NCBI GenBank assembly: GCA_963748545.1
Contig: CAVVJO010000020.1
Span: forward strand, 1 to 64,000
DNA length: 64,000 nucleotides
Origin: Roseiarcus sp963748545
Lineage (GTDB): Bacteria > Pseudomonadota > Alphaproteobacteria > Rhizobiales > Beijerinckiaceae
Direction: 5' to 3'
Below are positions 1 to 9,901 of the stretch, piece after piece. Position numbers and translations under genes: made by a program. Each line of letters opens with the position of its first letter. The stretch's first letter is position 1. The notes beneath the pieces are model-generated. The model was not told the origin of the DNA and did not search any database. It saw only the letters and a program-made list of their open reading frames with translations.

Positions 1-4
1 AGCC

Positions 5-842
5 ATGAAGACCGCCGACTTCGTCGTCACCGACGACCGGATCTCGCCAATATCCGGCGATTTCCGACGGTCGATTTCGCCGACTACGAGCGGCGTCTGG
101 GCGAGATGCAGGAGACGCTTCAGCGCATCCAGCAGGCCTACTGGGCAGCCCGAACCGCGCCGTGGTCGTGCTCGAAGGCTGGGACACCGCCGGCAAGGGC
201 GGGGTCGTGCGGCGGCTCGGCTGGGCGCTCGATCCGCGCAGCTTCAAGGTGCACTCGATCGCCGCGCCGAGCGAACGGGAAAAGTCGCTGCACTATCTCC
301 AGCGATTCTGGGAGCGGCTGCCCCAGCACGGCCAAATCGTCGTGTTCGACCGCTCCTGGTACGGCCGGGTCATGGTCGAGCGCGTCGAGGGTTTTGCGAC
401 GGAGACGAGTGGAAGAGGGCCTATGAGGAGATCAACGATTTCGAGCGGATGCTGATCGCCGACGGAATGCGGCTGGTGAAGCTCTTTCTCCACATCACGC
501 CGGAGGAGCAGGTCCGTCGGTTTCGCAACCGGCTGAGCGATCCGCTCAAGCGATGGAAGCTGTCCTACGAGGACTTCCGCAATCGCGCCCGCTGGGCCGA
601 CTACGAGACAGGCGATCGAGGACATGATGCAGAAGACCTCGACCCACGCGCGCTGGCATCTCATTCCCGCCAACGACAAGCCTTACGGACGGCTCGCCGC
701 GTTCCGGATCATGGTCGACCGTCTGTCGAAGGGCGTGTCGCTCGATCCCGCGTCCGCTCGACCCGAAAGTGCTCGAGGCCGCCAAAAGCTGCTCGGGATT
801 TTGCGCCTGGAAATGGCGCGCCGGGGGAAGAGGCTAGCATAA
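5..842 (+). pseudogene. PPK2-family polyphosphate kinase, several frameshifts
   Basis: PPK2 enzymes phosphorylate nucleotides using polyphosphate, or the reverse, in the cytoplasm. The family signature is clear when the pieces are joined across frames: a P-loop GWDTAGKGGVV near base 180, the Walker B-like FDRSWYGRVMVERV near 345-390, then EWKRAYEEINDFERML, RWKLSYEDFRNRARW, and a tail containing WHLIPANDKPYGR. The joined length (about 278 residues) fits the family. The reading frame changes near 60, 150-160, about 395, about 615 and around 760-790, so no single frame spans the gene. Each break looks like a one- or two-base indel and the protein between breaks is well conserved, which favours sequencing or assembly error near a contig edge over old decay. 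The start at 5 is the first ATG in the joined frame; the true start could lie outside the window. Confidence 0.75.
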
Positions 843-987
843 CCAAAAAGGCCATGCATAAGGGAAAATTGATAGACGTTCGCGGAGCCGCCGGCAGGGC
901 TGTTGGAGGCGGGAGGCATGCGCTTCGAGCGCGACAGGGAGCAAAGGGGATTCCTGCCAAGTCAGGAAACGAAAGGCGAAGACCGCG

Positions 988-1427
988 GTGCGCGTCCAGT
1001 ACGGCGCGCTGCCCTACCGGTTCACGGCCGAAGCCGCGCTCGAGATCCTCGTCGTCACCACGCGGCGGACCCGGCGCTGGATCATTCCCAAGGGCTGGCC
1101 GATCAAGGGCCTGAGGCCGCCAAAGGCCGCCGCTCGCGAGGCCTACGAAGAGGCCGGCGTGACCGGGCGGGTCGGCGTAAAGTCGATCGGAACGTTCACC
1201 TACGAGAAGGCGCTCGACGAGGCCGGCATTGAGGCGACCTGCGAGGTCAAGGTCTATCCGCTGCTGGTGAAACGGCAGGTCGAGGTCTTCCCGGAGTCCG
1301 AGCAGCGAATGCTGCAATGGGTCGACCCAGCCAAGGCGGCCGCCCTATCAAGGACGCCGGCCTCAAGAAGCTGGTGAAGACCTTCGCCAAGCGCCTGTCG
1401 ATCGCCGCCAGCAACGCAATTCCCTGA
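988..1427 (+). CDS. NUDIX hydrolase (frameshifted near its 3' end)
   Basis: NUDIX proteins hydrolyse nucleoside diphosphates linked to another group. The Nudix box is visible as IPKGWPIKG followed by AAAREAYEEAGV; the REAYEE core is intact, but the usual first Glu of the box (Gx5E) is Leu, so metal binding may differ from the textbook box. Reading breaks near 1346: the frame in use ends after ALSRTPASRSW, while the next frame continues ikDAGLKKLVKTFAKRLS to a stop at 1425-1427, giving a family-typical length of about 146 residues if one base is restored. The start is a GTG at 988; the frame stays open upstream, so a few more N-terminal residues are possible. It sits 145 bases after the polyphosphate kinase. 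Confidence 0.75.
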
Positions 1428-1527
1428 GCAAAGGGCGCTGCGGCTCTGACGAGCCTCATTGCCGACATGCTGCCGGCCGACAAGGCCGGAGGAGGCCGCA
1501 ACGGCGGCGCGAGGGGCAAGGTCGGCG

Positions 1528-2807
1528 ATGGTCGGCGACGGCGTCAGCAATTCCCCAGCGATTGTGCCCAAAGGTCCCGAGGAGCGCCGCGCCGAGCTTC
1601 GGCGGATGCGGACGATCGCGACCTCGCTGCTCGTCGCCATGACGCTGGTTTTATCGCGACCCGCTTCGCCCCGGCGGGCTGGGTCTGGGCGCCCTATCTC
1701 GGCGCCTTCGCCGAGGCCGGCATGGTCGGGGCCTGCGCCGACTGGTTCGCGGTCGTCGCGCTGTTTCGCCATCCGCTCGGCCTGCCGATCCCGCACACCG
1801 CCATCGTGCCCGAGAACAAGCGCCGCATCGGCGCCGCGCTCGGCCGCTTCGTCACCAACAATTTTCTGTCGCCGCGGGTGGCGGCGGAGCGGCTGCGCAG
1901 AATCGATATCGTGGGGCTCGCCGCAACGGGCCTCGCCGACCCGCGCAGCGCCGAGGCGTTCACCGCCATCGTTGCGAGGCTTGCGCCGCAAGCGATTGCG
2001 GCGCTGCCGGCGCAAGCGGTCGAAGACTGGATCGGCGGCGTCGCGAGACGCGGCGCCGAGGCGCTGCCGGCCGCGCCGCTCGCGTCCCGCGCGCTGTCCA
2101 TTCTCTGGGCGGAAGGGGCGGGGCAGGCGCTGCTCGACCAGGGCCTCGACCTGGTCGAGGCCGCGCTCGCCGGCAACAGGGCGACACTCGTCGAACAGGT
2201 CAGGCGACAATCGAGCCCGTGGATCCCGAAATGGGTTGACGAGATCATCGCCAACAGAATTTTGCAGGGGCTCGCCGGAACGCTGGACGACATGCGCAGG
2301 CCCGACCATCCTTGGCGCGCGGACGTGGCGGCGCGGGTGAACGGGCTGATCGACGCCCTCGCCGTCGATCCCGACCTGCGCGCGCGCGGCGAGGCGCTGA
2401 AGCGCGAGCTTCTCGACAGCCCCGTTTTCGCCGAGCAGGCGCGAAAGCTCTGGCGCGAGCTCAGCGCCTCGTTGCAGCAAGACTTGCCGCAGCGGGCGGA
2501 GGCGGCGACCGCGTGGGCGCTGGCGGCGCTCGGCTCCCTCAGCCGCTCGCTCGAAGCGGACCCGGCCCGGCGCGAGCGCATCAACGAGGCGCTGAGGCGG
2601 CTCGTGCTGCAGATCGTGCTGCCGCGCCGCGCAGAGGTCGGCGCCTATATCGCCTCGGTGGTCGATCGCTGGGACACGGCGACGCTGGTCGAGCGGCTCG
2701 AATTGCAGGTCGGCGCCGACCTGCAATACATCCGCATCAACGGCACGCTGGTCGGGGGGCTCGTGGGGGTTGTGATCTATACGGTGAGGCGCGCGCTCGG
2801 CGGGTGA
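1528..2807 (+). CDS. DUF445 family membrane protein (frameshift near 1650)
   Basis: Belongs to the DUF445 family of inner-membrane proteins of unknown function. Family marks are GACADWFAVVALFRHPLG and LPIPHTAIVP shortly after the first hydrophobic segment, a long helical middle, and a C-terminal hydrophobic segment (INGTLVGGLVGVVIYTV). The N-terminus (MVGDGVSNSPAIVPKG, then LRRMRTIATSLLVAMTLV) is read in a different frame from the rest; restoring one T in the GTTTTA run near 1650 joins them as TLV-F-IATRFAPAGW. The joined protein is about 426 residues. The ATG at 1528 is the best start; an open frame extends upstream to 1459. No partner gene is evident. Confidence 0.8.
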
Positions 2808-2829
2808 GCGGCGGCACGCTTGCCGGCCT

Positions 2830-2952
2830 ACGGGTCCGGCGTCGACTGGCGACCGGCAGGACGCGGAAATCCGCGACATTGCGGGTGACCAAAGTCAGCT
2901 TGTGAACGATCGCGGTGGCGGCGATGATCGAGTCGCGTTCGGTGATGATGAC
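2830..2952 (-). pseudogene. Remnant of a VapC-type PIN-domain toxin (C-terminal piece)
   Basis: Reading leftwards from 2952 gives TERDSIIAATAIVHKLTLV followed by TRNVADFRVLPV. This is the C-terminal half of a VapC/FitB PIN-domain ribonuclease: the aspartate of RDSIIAATA and the TRNVADF block are the usual hallmarks. No N-terminal half (first catalytic Asp) is found to the right, and no antitoxin gene is present, so this is a fragment of a lost type II toxin-antitoxin module. Downstream the frame runs open into the antisense of the DUF445 gene without a natural toxin end. Confidence 0.6.
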
Positions 2953-3055
2953 GGGACCGGTTTGCGTTGATCACAAACCGGCCCCGGTTTCGATTGTAGG
3001 TATGTAGCTACCTGGTCGCGGCCAGTCAAACCCGCACTCGCGCGGCGCGCAACAA

Positions 3056-3079
3056 AAAGGGCGGCCGAAGCCGCCCTTT
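3056..3079 (-). terminator. Rho-independent terminator of groESL
   Basis: A perfect 10-base stem (AAAGGGCGGC / GCCGCCCTTT) closes a CGAA loop; on the minus strand it is followed by a T-rich tract. It lies about 130 bases past the groL stop, the right side and orientation to end the groES-groL transcript. A second hairpin (CTCTCCCGC / GCGGGAGAG, about 3169-3190) lies between groL and this terminator. Confidence 0.75.
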
Positions 3080-3206
3080 GTCCCTTCAACCGCTTGCGGG
3101 AGACGATGGCGCGAAGCGCCGGATGAGGGATTTCGCTGAAATTTGAACGTCAGCGCCGACCCTCAAACCGGGCCCTCTCCCGCGGGCGGGAGAGGAGTTT
3201 TGGACC

Positions 3207-4856
<1,650 letters not shown>

Positions 4857-4890
4857 TTGGGTTCGGTCCTTGGATGGAGAATTGAAAGAA

Positions 4891-4964
4891 GGCGAGTGGC
4901 GAGTGGCGAATAGCTGGGGAGTCGGCGCAGTGAGCTATTCGCTATTCGCCACTCCCCATTCGCC
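4891..4964. repeat. Inverted repeat between groES and groL
   Basis: The left arm contains GGCGAGTGGCGAGTGGCGAA followed by TAGCT, and the right arm contains GAGCTATTCGCTATTCGCCA followed by CTCCCCATTCGCC. The arms are imperfect reverse complements separated by roughly 18 bases, so the groES-groL message can form a long hairpin here. The internal seven- to eight-base repetition (GGCGAGTG, ATTCGC) looks like a dispersed short repeat lodged in the intercistronic gap. It could alter relative groES/groL expression by processing or attenuation; that is inference. Confidence 0.65.
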
Positions 4965-4970
4965 GCGAAC

Positions 4971-5258
4971 TCAGCCAATCACGCCCATGATGTCGGATTC
5001 CTTCATGATCAGGAGCTCCTGGCCGTCGATCTTGACCTCGGTGCCGCTCCACTTGCCGAACAGCACCTTGTCACCGGTCTTGAGATCGATCGGGATCAGC
5101 TTGCCGCTCTCGTCGCGGCCGCCCGGACCCACGGCGATGATTTCGCCCTCTTGCGGCTTCTCCTTGGCGGTGTCCGGAATGATGATGCCGCCCTTCGTCT
5201 TTTCCTCGCTGTCGAGGCGGCGGACGACGACGCGGTCATGCAGGGGACGGAATTTCAT
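4971..5258 (-). CDS. groES: Co-chaperonin GroES
   Basis: Heptameric cap of the GroEL folding chamber. The 95-residue protein has the whole family pattern: MKFRPLHDRVVVRR, the mobile loop around EEKTKGGIIIPDTAKEKP, GEIIAVGPGGRDESG, GDKVLFGKWSGTEVK and the end ESDIMGVIG. The frame is open further upstream, but the start at 5258 is chosen because the conserved MKFRPLHDR begins there and a GAGGAAAG ribosome site precedes it. First gene of the groESL operon; a CIRCE operator lies 50 bases upstream. Confidence 0.97.
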   Translation of the reverse strand: MKFRPLHDRVVVRRLDSEEKTKGGIIIPDTAKEKPQEGEIIAVGPGGRDESGKLIPIDLKTGDKVLFGKWSGTEVKIDGQELLIMKESDIMGVIG

Positions 5259-5307
5259 GAGTGAGCTTTCCTCTCGCGAGCGCCCATTTTCTGGGCGCGA
5301 AATGCAG

Positions 5308-5334
5308 TTAGCACTCAATTGAGGTGAGTGCTAA
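5308..5334 (-). promoter_or_regulatory. CIRCE operator (HrcA binding site)
   Basis: The sequence is TTAGCACTC, nine bases, GAGTGCTAA: a perfect match to the CIRCE inverted repeat bound by the heat-shock repressor HrcA. It lies just upstream of groES, where HrcA binding would block groESL transcription until heat shock. hrcA itself is not in this window. Confidence 0.95.
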
Positions 5335-5733
5335 CGACGCTCAGATAGGCAAAGCGCGCGCGGGCGTCAAGCCCCAGTTGGAACCAATTGGCGGTGCGCG
5401 CGGTTTGGGCTCCGGAGAACATTCTCGAGAAGATTGGCGAAGTCCGCGAACTCGAGCGGAAAGTGGGCTTGAACGTGTTGGGTAGGCGACACTGGTGAAA
5501 GGCTGAATGACAAGAATCCCGAACAGGGGGCGATTTGAAAGAAAAGATCGCGAGCGACTAGGTAAACGCTAGGAACAGGCAGGCCTGAATGCTGCCGACT
5601 GCGTATGGATTTGTAAATATTAATTAAACTTAACTCCAGTTGTTCATTGAAGTTATCGGCATTCGACCCGATGTGAGCAGTCAGACGGGGGCGAACCGGC
5701 CCAATCGGGCCTGAACCTTTGATGGAGGTCTCC
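5335..5733. other. Intergenic region between groES and the secreted Gly/Tyr-rich gene
   Basis: About 400 bases without a convincing gene. It must hold the outward promoters of groESL (left) and of the gene at 5734 (right). The stretch around 5610-5650 is unusually AT-rich for this genome (three TTAA words within 14 bases) and is a reasonable promoter or regulator-binding site for the rightward gene, but no consensus is clear. Confidence 0.4.
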
Positions 5734-6327
5734 ATGTCGATTACGGGTGTTCGCACGGCTCTCTTTTCTGCCGCCGCAATGGCGGCGACGGCGCTCGCCA
5801 CGGCCTCCCCAGCCGCCGCGGCGACTTACGCGCACCATGCGACGCATGCCCGCGCTTACCGCCATACGGCGCATGGTCACGCGGCGCATCACTACGCCTA
5901 TCGCCGCGGCTATCACGGCTACGGTTCCCGGTACGGCTATTCTGGCGCTTACGGTTACAATCCCGGGGCGGCGATCGCGGCCGGCGTCATCGGATCGGCC
6001 CTCGCCGCAGGCCTTCCCTACGATTGCGGCTACGGTCCTTACGGCTATGCGTATGGGGGCTGCGCCACCTATGGCTACGGCGGCCCCTATTACGGGGGCT
6101 CCTATGGCTACGGCTTCGGGCCTGGCTATTACGGCTACGGCCATCGATACCGCGTCGGCCGCGTCTACGGCGGCAATCATTTCGCCGGCGGCTTCAACCA
6201 CCCGGGCGGTTTCGGCGGCCACATGGGCGGCTTCGGCGGCCACATGGGCGGATTTGGCGGCCATGGCGGATTTAGCGGACACATGGGCGGCCATGGCGGA
6301 TTTGGCGGGGGACACATAACTCGGTAA
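5734..6327 (+). CDS. Secreted glycine/tyrosine/histidine-rich protein
   Basis: A 197-residue protein with a clear signal peptide (MSITGVRTALFSAAAMAATA then LATASPAAAA), so exported. The mature part is low complexity: an early His/Ala/Tyr-rich stretch (YAHHATHARAYRHTAHGHAA), a short hydrophobic segment (AAIAAGVIGSALAAGL), a Gly/Tyr-rich middle with two or three Cys (YDCGYGPYGYAYGGC), and a tail of HMGGFGG repeats. Similar Gly/Tyr-rich secreted proteins are common and poorly characterised in Hyphomicrobiales. The His-rich tail could bind metal, but that is only inference. ATG 5734 is preferred over 5722 because GGAGGT lies just upstream and the signal peptide starts there. Confidence 0.8.
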   Translation: MSITGVRTALFSAAAMAATALATASPAAAATYAHHATHARAYRHTAHGHAAHHYAYRRGYHGYGSRYGYSGAYGYNPGAAIAAGVIGSALAAGLPYDCGYGPYGYAYGGCATYGYGGPYYGGSYGYGFGPGYYGYGHRYRVGRVYGGNHFAGGFNHPGGFGGHMGGFGGHMGGFGGHGGFSGHMGGHGGFGGGHITR

Positions 6328-6378
6328 CCCGCCTCTGGCCCGACGCGAAACGCGGACGATAATCGTTGGCCTCCCGCG

Positions 6379-7161
6379 TCAGCGGAGCCACTTGGCGGCC
6401 AGCGTGTCGAGTGACCCCGTCTCCGTCATGATGTGCAGCCACTGGTCGACGAAGGCCTTGAGCGCCGGGTCGGGCGCCATCCAATAGGCCTTCTCCGCGA
6501 AGTCGAAGGGCTTTTCGGGGTGGATGGCGCAAAGCGCGTTCGGATGCAGCTTCTGCTGGAGGCGGGTTTCCGATGCGTCCGTGATCATCACATCGGCGTC
6601 TCCGGCGGCGAGCGCATCGAACACGGTCGTGTTGTCGGGCTGGACGAGGATCTTCGCCTGGTGGAGATGGGCGCGGTCGAAGCGCTCGTTCGTCCCGCCG
6701 GGGTTGACGATCACTCGAACCTCCGGCCGGTCGATGTCGGCGAGGGTCTGATACTTCGAAGCATCGACGCAGCGCGCGATCGGCGTCTTGCCGTCGCGCA
6801 GGTAGGGCTCGGAAAAGAACCCGATCTTTTGCCGGTCGAGCGTGACCGACACCCCGCCCATGGCGATGTCGAACGCGCCGGCCTGGAGGTCTCGGGAGAG
6901 GCTCGGCCAACTGGTCGGGACGAACGTGACTTTGACGCCGAGGGCGTCGCCGAGCGCGCGCGCCATGTCGACGTCGAAGCCGGAATAGGCGCCGGTCGTC
7001 TTGTCGAGGGCGGTGAACGGGCGGTAGTCTCCAGTCGTGCCGACGCGCAGGACCTGCGCAGAGAGGATCGCGTCGAGCCGCGAGGAGTCTGCGGCAGCCG
7101 GGCAGGGCGGAGCGCTGGAGAGACCGAGAAAAAGCAGAAGAGCCAGCGCCCGGGACCGCAT
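6379..7161 (-). CDS. pheC: Periplasmic cyclohexadienyl dehydratase (PheC type)
   Basis: Converts prephenate to phenylpyruvate and arogenate to phenylalanine; the family evolved from periplasmic amino-acid-binding proteins. The 260-residue protein has a signal peptide (MRSRALALLLFLGLSSAP...), the family start RLDAILSAQVLRVGTTGDY, then GFDVDMARALGDALGVKV, FFSEPYLRDGKTPIARC, and VNPGGTNERFDRAHL, where the NPGGTNE block carries the catalytic Glu of PheC enzymes. The tail KPFDFAEKAYWM and VDQWLH also match PheC closely, so this is called a dehydratase rather than a transport protein. It follows cpdR by 21 bases on the same strand and may be co-transcribed. A plain solute-binding protein is the alternative. 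Confidence 0.8.
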   Translation of the reverse strand: MRSRALALLLFLGLSSAPPCPAAADSSRLDAILSAQVLRVGTTGDYRPFTALDKTTGAYSGFDVDMARALGDALGVKVTFVPTSWPSLSRDLQAGAFDIAMGGVSVTLDRQKIGFFSEPYLRDGKTPIARCVDASKYQTLADIDRPEVRVIVNPGGTNERFDRAHLHQAKILVQPDNTTVFDALAAGDADVMITDASETRLQQKLHPNALCAIHPEKPFDFAEKAYWMAPDPALKAFVDQWLHIMTETGSLDTLAAKWLR

Positions 7162-7182
7162 GGCGTTTGCGACGGGGCCGCG

Positions 7183-7569
7183 TTACGCCGCGAGCAGCCG
7201 CTCGACCTCGGAGACGAGCTCGCGCAGATGGAACGGTTTGGACAGGATCCGGGCGTCCTTTGGAGCGTTGTTGTCGGGATTGAGGGCGACCGCGGCGAAT
7301 CCGGTGATGAACATGACCTTGATTTCCGGGTCAAGCTCGGTGGCCCGGCGCGCGAGCTCGATGCCGTCCATTTCCGGCATCACGATGTCGGTCAGGAGAA
7401 GCTCGAACGGCTCCTCGCGGAGGCGGTGATAAGCCGACAGGCCGTTATCGAACGAGGCGACGGCGTACCCGGCGTTTTGCAACGCCTTGACGAGGAAACG
7501 ACGCATGTCGTTGTCGTCCTCGGCCAGCAGAATCTTCGGTGAAATCTCGACCGGCGTACGCATACCCAT
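7183..7569 (-). CDS. cpdR: Response regulator CpdR
   Basis: Single-domain receiver protein which, when unphosphorylated, primes ClpXP for degradation of cell-cycle substrates in alphaproteobacteria; it is phosphorylated through the CckA-ChpT relay. The 128-residue sequence matches CpdR strongly: ILLAEDDNDMRRFLVKAL (acidic pocket), FELLLTDIVMPEMDGIELAR (phospho-acceptor Asp in TDIVMP), MFITGFAAVALNPD (conserved Thr) and LSKPFHLRELVSEVE (conserved Lys). There is no output domain. It is divergent from the N-formylglutamate amidohydrolase gene, an arrangement I recall as common in Hyphomicrobiales. pheC follows in the same direction. Confidence 0.93.
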   Translation of the reverse strand: MGMRTPVEISPKILLAEDDNDMRRFLVKALQNAGYAVASFDNGLSAYHRLREEPFELLLTDIVMPEMDGIELARRATELDPEIKVMFITGFAAVALNPDNNAPKDARILSKPFHLRELVSEVERLLAA

Positions 7570-7717
7570 CCCCTGTTCAGGCTTGCAACTCTGCGGCGCC
7601 CCGGTAAAAAATCCTTGAAAGGCCCCGACGGGCCTTGTCGCCCCGCCGCGCGCGGTCCCATATGGTAAAGCTCATGCCCGCGCCGAGAGCAAGCGCGTCG
7701 TGAGCCTTGGAGCCACA

Positions 7718-8608
7718 ATGAAGGTATTCGAGAGGCCGGCGCTGTCGGAATTCGATCCGCCCGTCGAGACGATCGAGCCGGCGCGCTTGACTTCGGCGCT
7801 CGTTTTCAGCTCTCCGCACTCGGGCTCGCGGTACCCCGATCCTTTCCTCGAATCATCCCGCCTCGACGCGCTGACCCTCCGGCGATCCGAGGACGCCTTC
7901 GTCGACGACCTGTTTTTGCCGTGCGTGGCGCTCGGCGCCCCGCTGCTGCGGGCTCTGTTCCCGCGCGCCTATCTCGACGTCAATCGCGAGCCCTACGAAC
8001 TCGACCCGAAAGTTTTCGACGGCCCGCTTCCCGATTACGCCAACACGCGTTCGCTCCGGGTCGCCGTCGGCCTGGGCACGATTCCGCGCGTGGTCGGCGA
8101 TGCGCAGCCGATCTATAGCAAGCCGCTCGCGGTCAAAGAGGGCCTGGCGCGCATCGAGACCCTGTATCGGCCTTATCACGCCCGGCTCGAAGCGCTGACC
8201 GAGCGCGCCCGTCGGCGCTTCGGCAAGGCGCTGCTGATCGACTGCCATTCGATGCCGAGCAACGCTGCGGACGTCGGCGGTCTCGACATCGTGCTCGGTG
8301 ACCGCTTCGGCGCGAGCGCCGCGCCCTTCGTGATCGAAACGCTGGAAGCCAGTTTGAGAGCCTCGGGATATCGGGTCCGGCGCAACAAGCCATTTGCCGG
8401 AGGGTACATCACCGAGCGGTTCGGCGCGCCCGCGGAAGGGGTGCACGCTGTTCAGATTGAAATCGCACGCGCGATCTACCTCGACGAACGCCGGATCGTG
8501 AAGAATGAGCGCTGGTCGAACTTGCGGGACGATCTTTTCATCGCCGCCAAGGCCCTAGCGAAGGCGTTCGCGGCAGCCGAAGGCCCCGAGCGCCTGGCGG
8601 CCGAATAG
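7718..8608 (+). CDS. N-formylglutamate amidohydrolase family protein
   Basis: Hydrolyses N-formylglutamate to glutamate and formate, the last step of one histidine-degradation route; many members act on related formyl-amino acids. The 296-residue protein shows the metal-site blocks SSPHSGSRYP, YLDVNREPYELD and LIDCHSMPS, then GYITERFGAP and HAVQIEIARAIYLDE. The ATG at 7718 is preferred to the GTG at 7700. No other hut genes are nearby, so the physiological substrate is uncertain. Divergent from cpdR. Confidence 0.88.
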   Translation: MKVFERPALSEFDPPVETIEPARLTSALVFSSPHSGSRYPDPFLESSRLDALTLRRSEDAFVDDLFLPCVALGAPLLRALFPRAYLDVNREPYELDPKVFDGPLPDYANTRSLRVAVGLGTIPRVVGDAQPIYSKPLAVKEGLARIETLYRPYHARLEALTERARRRFGKALLIDCHSMPSNAADVGGLDIVLGDRFGASAAPFVIETLEASLRASGYRVRRNKPFAGGYITERFGAPAEGVHAVQIEIARAIYLDERRIVKNERWSNLRDDLFIAAKALAKAFAAAEGPERLAAE

Positions 8609-8736
8609 GGCGTCAACAACCGAACTGCGGCCGCCCACATCACGCAGCGCAGCAAGGAATGCTGCAGCGCAATATATGCGTGTCGGAGACGGGAGCCGCC
8701 GACGTGATGGTGAGAGCGGAGATAGGAGATTGGGGC

Positions 8737-8815
8737 AAAAAAGGAGGCCGCCAGTGTTTCCACGGCGGCCTTCAGTCTAGGGAGGAAACGCCCAAGGAGG
8801 GCATATGCGGCAGGT
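8737..8815 (-). ncRNA. mmgR: mmgR/suhB-type (alpha-r8) small RNA with terminator
   Basis: On the minus strand this stretch reads as a compact sRNA: a GCCC-TCCTT-GGGC hairpin, a single-stranded UUUCCUCCCUAGACU segment, then a strong terminator hairpin (AGGCCGCC / GGCGGCCT arms, inner GUG-GAAA-CAC) followed by UCC and six U. The unpaired CCUCCC resembles an anti-Shine-Dalgarno seed. About 77-79 bases from first hairpin to U-run agrees with what I recall of the alphaproteobacterial mmgR/suhB (alpha-r8) family, first noticed beside inositol-monophosphatase-family genes; here the flanking gene (hisN) is of that family. The 5' end is estimated. The rest of the 8609-9076 gap shows nothing else recognisable. 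Confidence 0.75.
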
Positions 8816-9076
8816 CATGCCGCACCGCAGCAATATCGTGGCCCAGGACCGGTCTTGCAAGTGCTTTCTTGGTCCGCTACGCCGCGCGTCGTCGAGAGCG
8901 CTTCCGGCGCCGCGGCAAGTCGAGACTCTCGAGCCGACTTCGATCGGGGAATTAATTTCACGAAATCAGCAGCTTGCTCCGTTGGTGGAACATTGGCTGC
9001 TGATGAAGCTGCGGATTGAGGGGATAGCAGATATGCGAGAAAAGCATGCCTTGTCCGTCGTTTTTGGGGACAAGTG

Positions 9077-9901
9077 ATGACGGCTGTAGACTTTGCCGCC
9101 TTCGTCGAGCGGCTCGCGCAGGTTTCGGGCGAGGTGATTCTGCCGTTCTTTCGGAGTGCGATCGGCGCGGAGGACAAGTCCAAGGGCGGCGTGTTCGATC
9201 CCGTGACGGAGGCCGACCGCGGCGCCGAAGCGGCGATGCGCAGACTGATCGGTCAGACCTTTCCTGCCCATGGGGTAATCGGCGAGGAATATGGCCTCGA
9301 CCGCGCCGACGCCGAATATGTCTGGGTGCTCGACCCGATCGACGGCACCAAGAGCTTCATCTCCGGCATGCCGACCTGGGGCACACTGATCGGCCTGATG
9401 CACAACGGACGGCCCGTCTACGGCATGATGGCGCAGCCTTTCACCCGCGAGCGCTTCACCGGCGACGGAAAGCGGGCGCGGTTGCGGACCCTGGCGCCCA
9501 GCCGAGGCGACGCGCCCCCAACCGAATGGACAACCCGGGCGCTGCGAACCCGCGCCTGCGCCGGCCTCGCGGAGGCGACCGTTTCCACGACCCATCCTTC
9601 ACTGATCCGCGGGGCGGCGGATCTCGAATCCTTCCGTCGCGTCGAAAGCAGGACACGGCTCTCGCGCTATGGCGGGGATTGCTACGCCTATTGCGCGCTC
9701 GCCGCGGGCTTCGTCGACCTCGTCATCGAAACCGGTCTGAAGCCGCACGACGTGGTGGCGCTCGCGCCGATCATCGAGGGGGCGGGCGGCGTCATCACGA
9801 CCTGGGACGGGGACGACGCCTCGAAGGGCGGCCGGATCCTCGCCGCCGGCGACCGGCGCGTTTACGACGAGGCGAGGAGCCTGCTCGCGGCGTCAGCGTG
9901 A
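9077..9901 (+). CDS. hisN: Histidinol-phosphatase, inositol monophosphatase family (HisN)
   Basis: Dephosphorylates L-histidinol phosphate in histidine biosynthesis. It is a 274-residue member of the metal-dependent inositol monophosphatase fold: GVFDPVTEADRGAE, IGEEYG (metal Glu), VWVLDPIDGTKSFISG (metal Asp residues), GGDCYAYCALAAG, and IETGLKPHDVVALAPIIEGAGG. The ...TKSFISGMPTWGTLIGL variant is typical of HisN rather than SuhB. ATG 9077 is used; a GTG lies one codon before. It sits beside the N-formylglutamate amidohydrolase and cpdR, separated by the sRNA on the opposite strand, and its 3' end overlaps the convergent gene by nine bases. Confidence 0.88.
   Translation: MTAVDFAAFVERLAQVSGEVILPFFRSAIGAEDKSKGGVFDPVTEADRGAEAAMRRLIGQTFPAHGVIGEEYGLDRADAEYVWVLDPIDGTKSFISGMPTWGTLIGLMHNGRPVYGMMAQPFTRERFTGDGKRARLRTLAPSRGDAPPTEWTTRALRTRACAGLAEATVSTTHPSLIRGAADLESFRRVESRTRLSRYGGDCYAYCALAAGFVDLVIETGLKPHDVVALAPIIEGAGGVITTWDGDDASKGGRILAAGDRRVYDEARSLLAASA

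Noticed and set aside
1254..2879. A 541-codon minus-strand frame across the DUF445 gene
   Set aside because: Arg/Ala-rich shadow of a recognisable DUF445 protein; only the short VapC-like piece at its right edge, which is in a different frame, is real.
3169..3190. Second groL terminator (CTCTCCCGC / GCGGGAGAG)
   Set aside because: The T run lies on the plus strand only, the wrong side for groL; more likely a common GC-rich repeat.
5620..5633. CtrA binding site (TTAA-N7-TTAA)
   Set aside because: The TTAA words are spaced by six, not seven, bases and the area is simply AT-rich.
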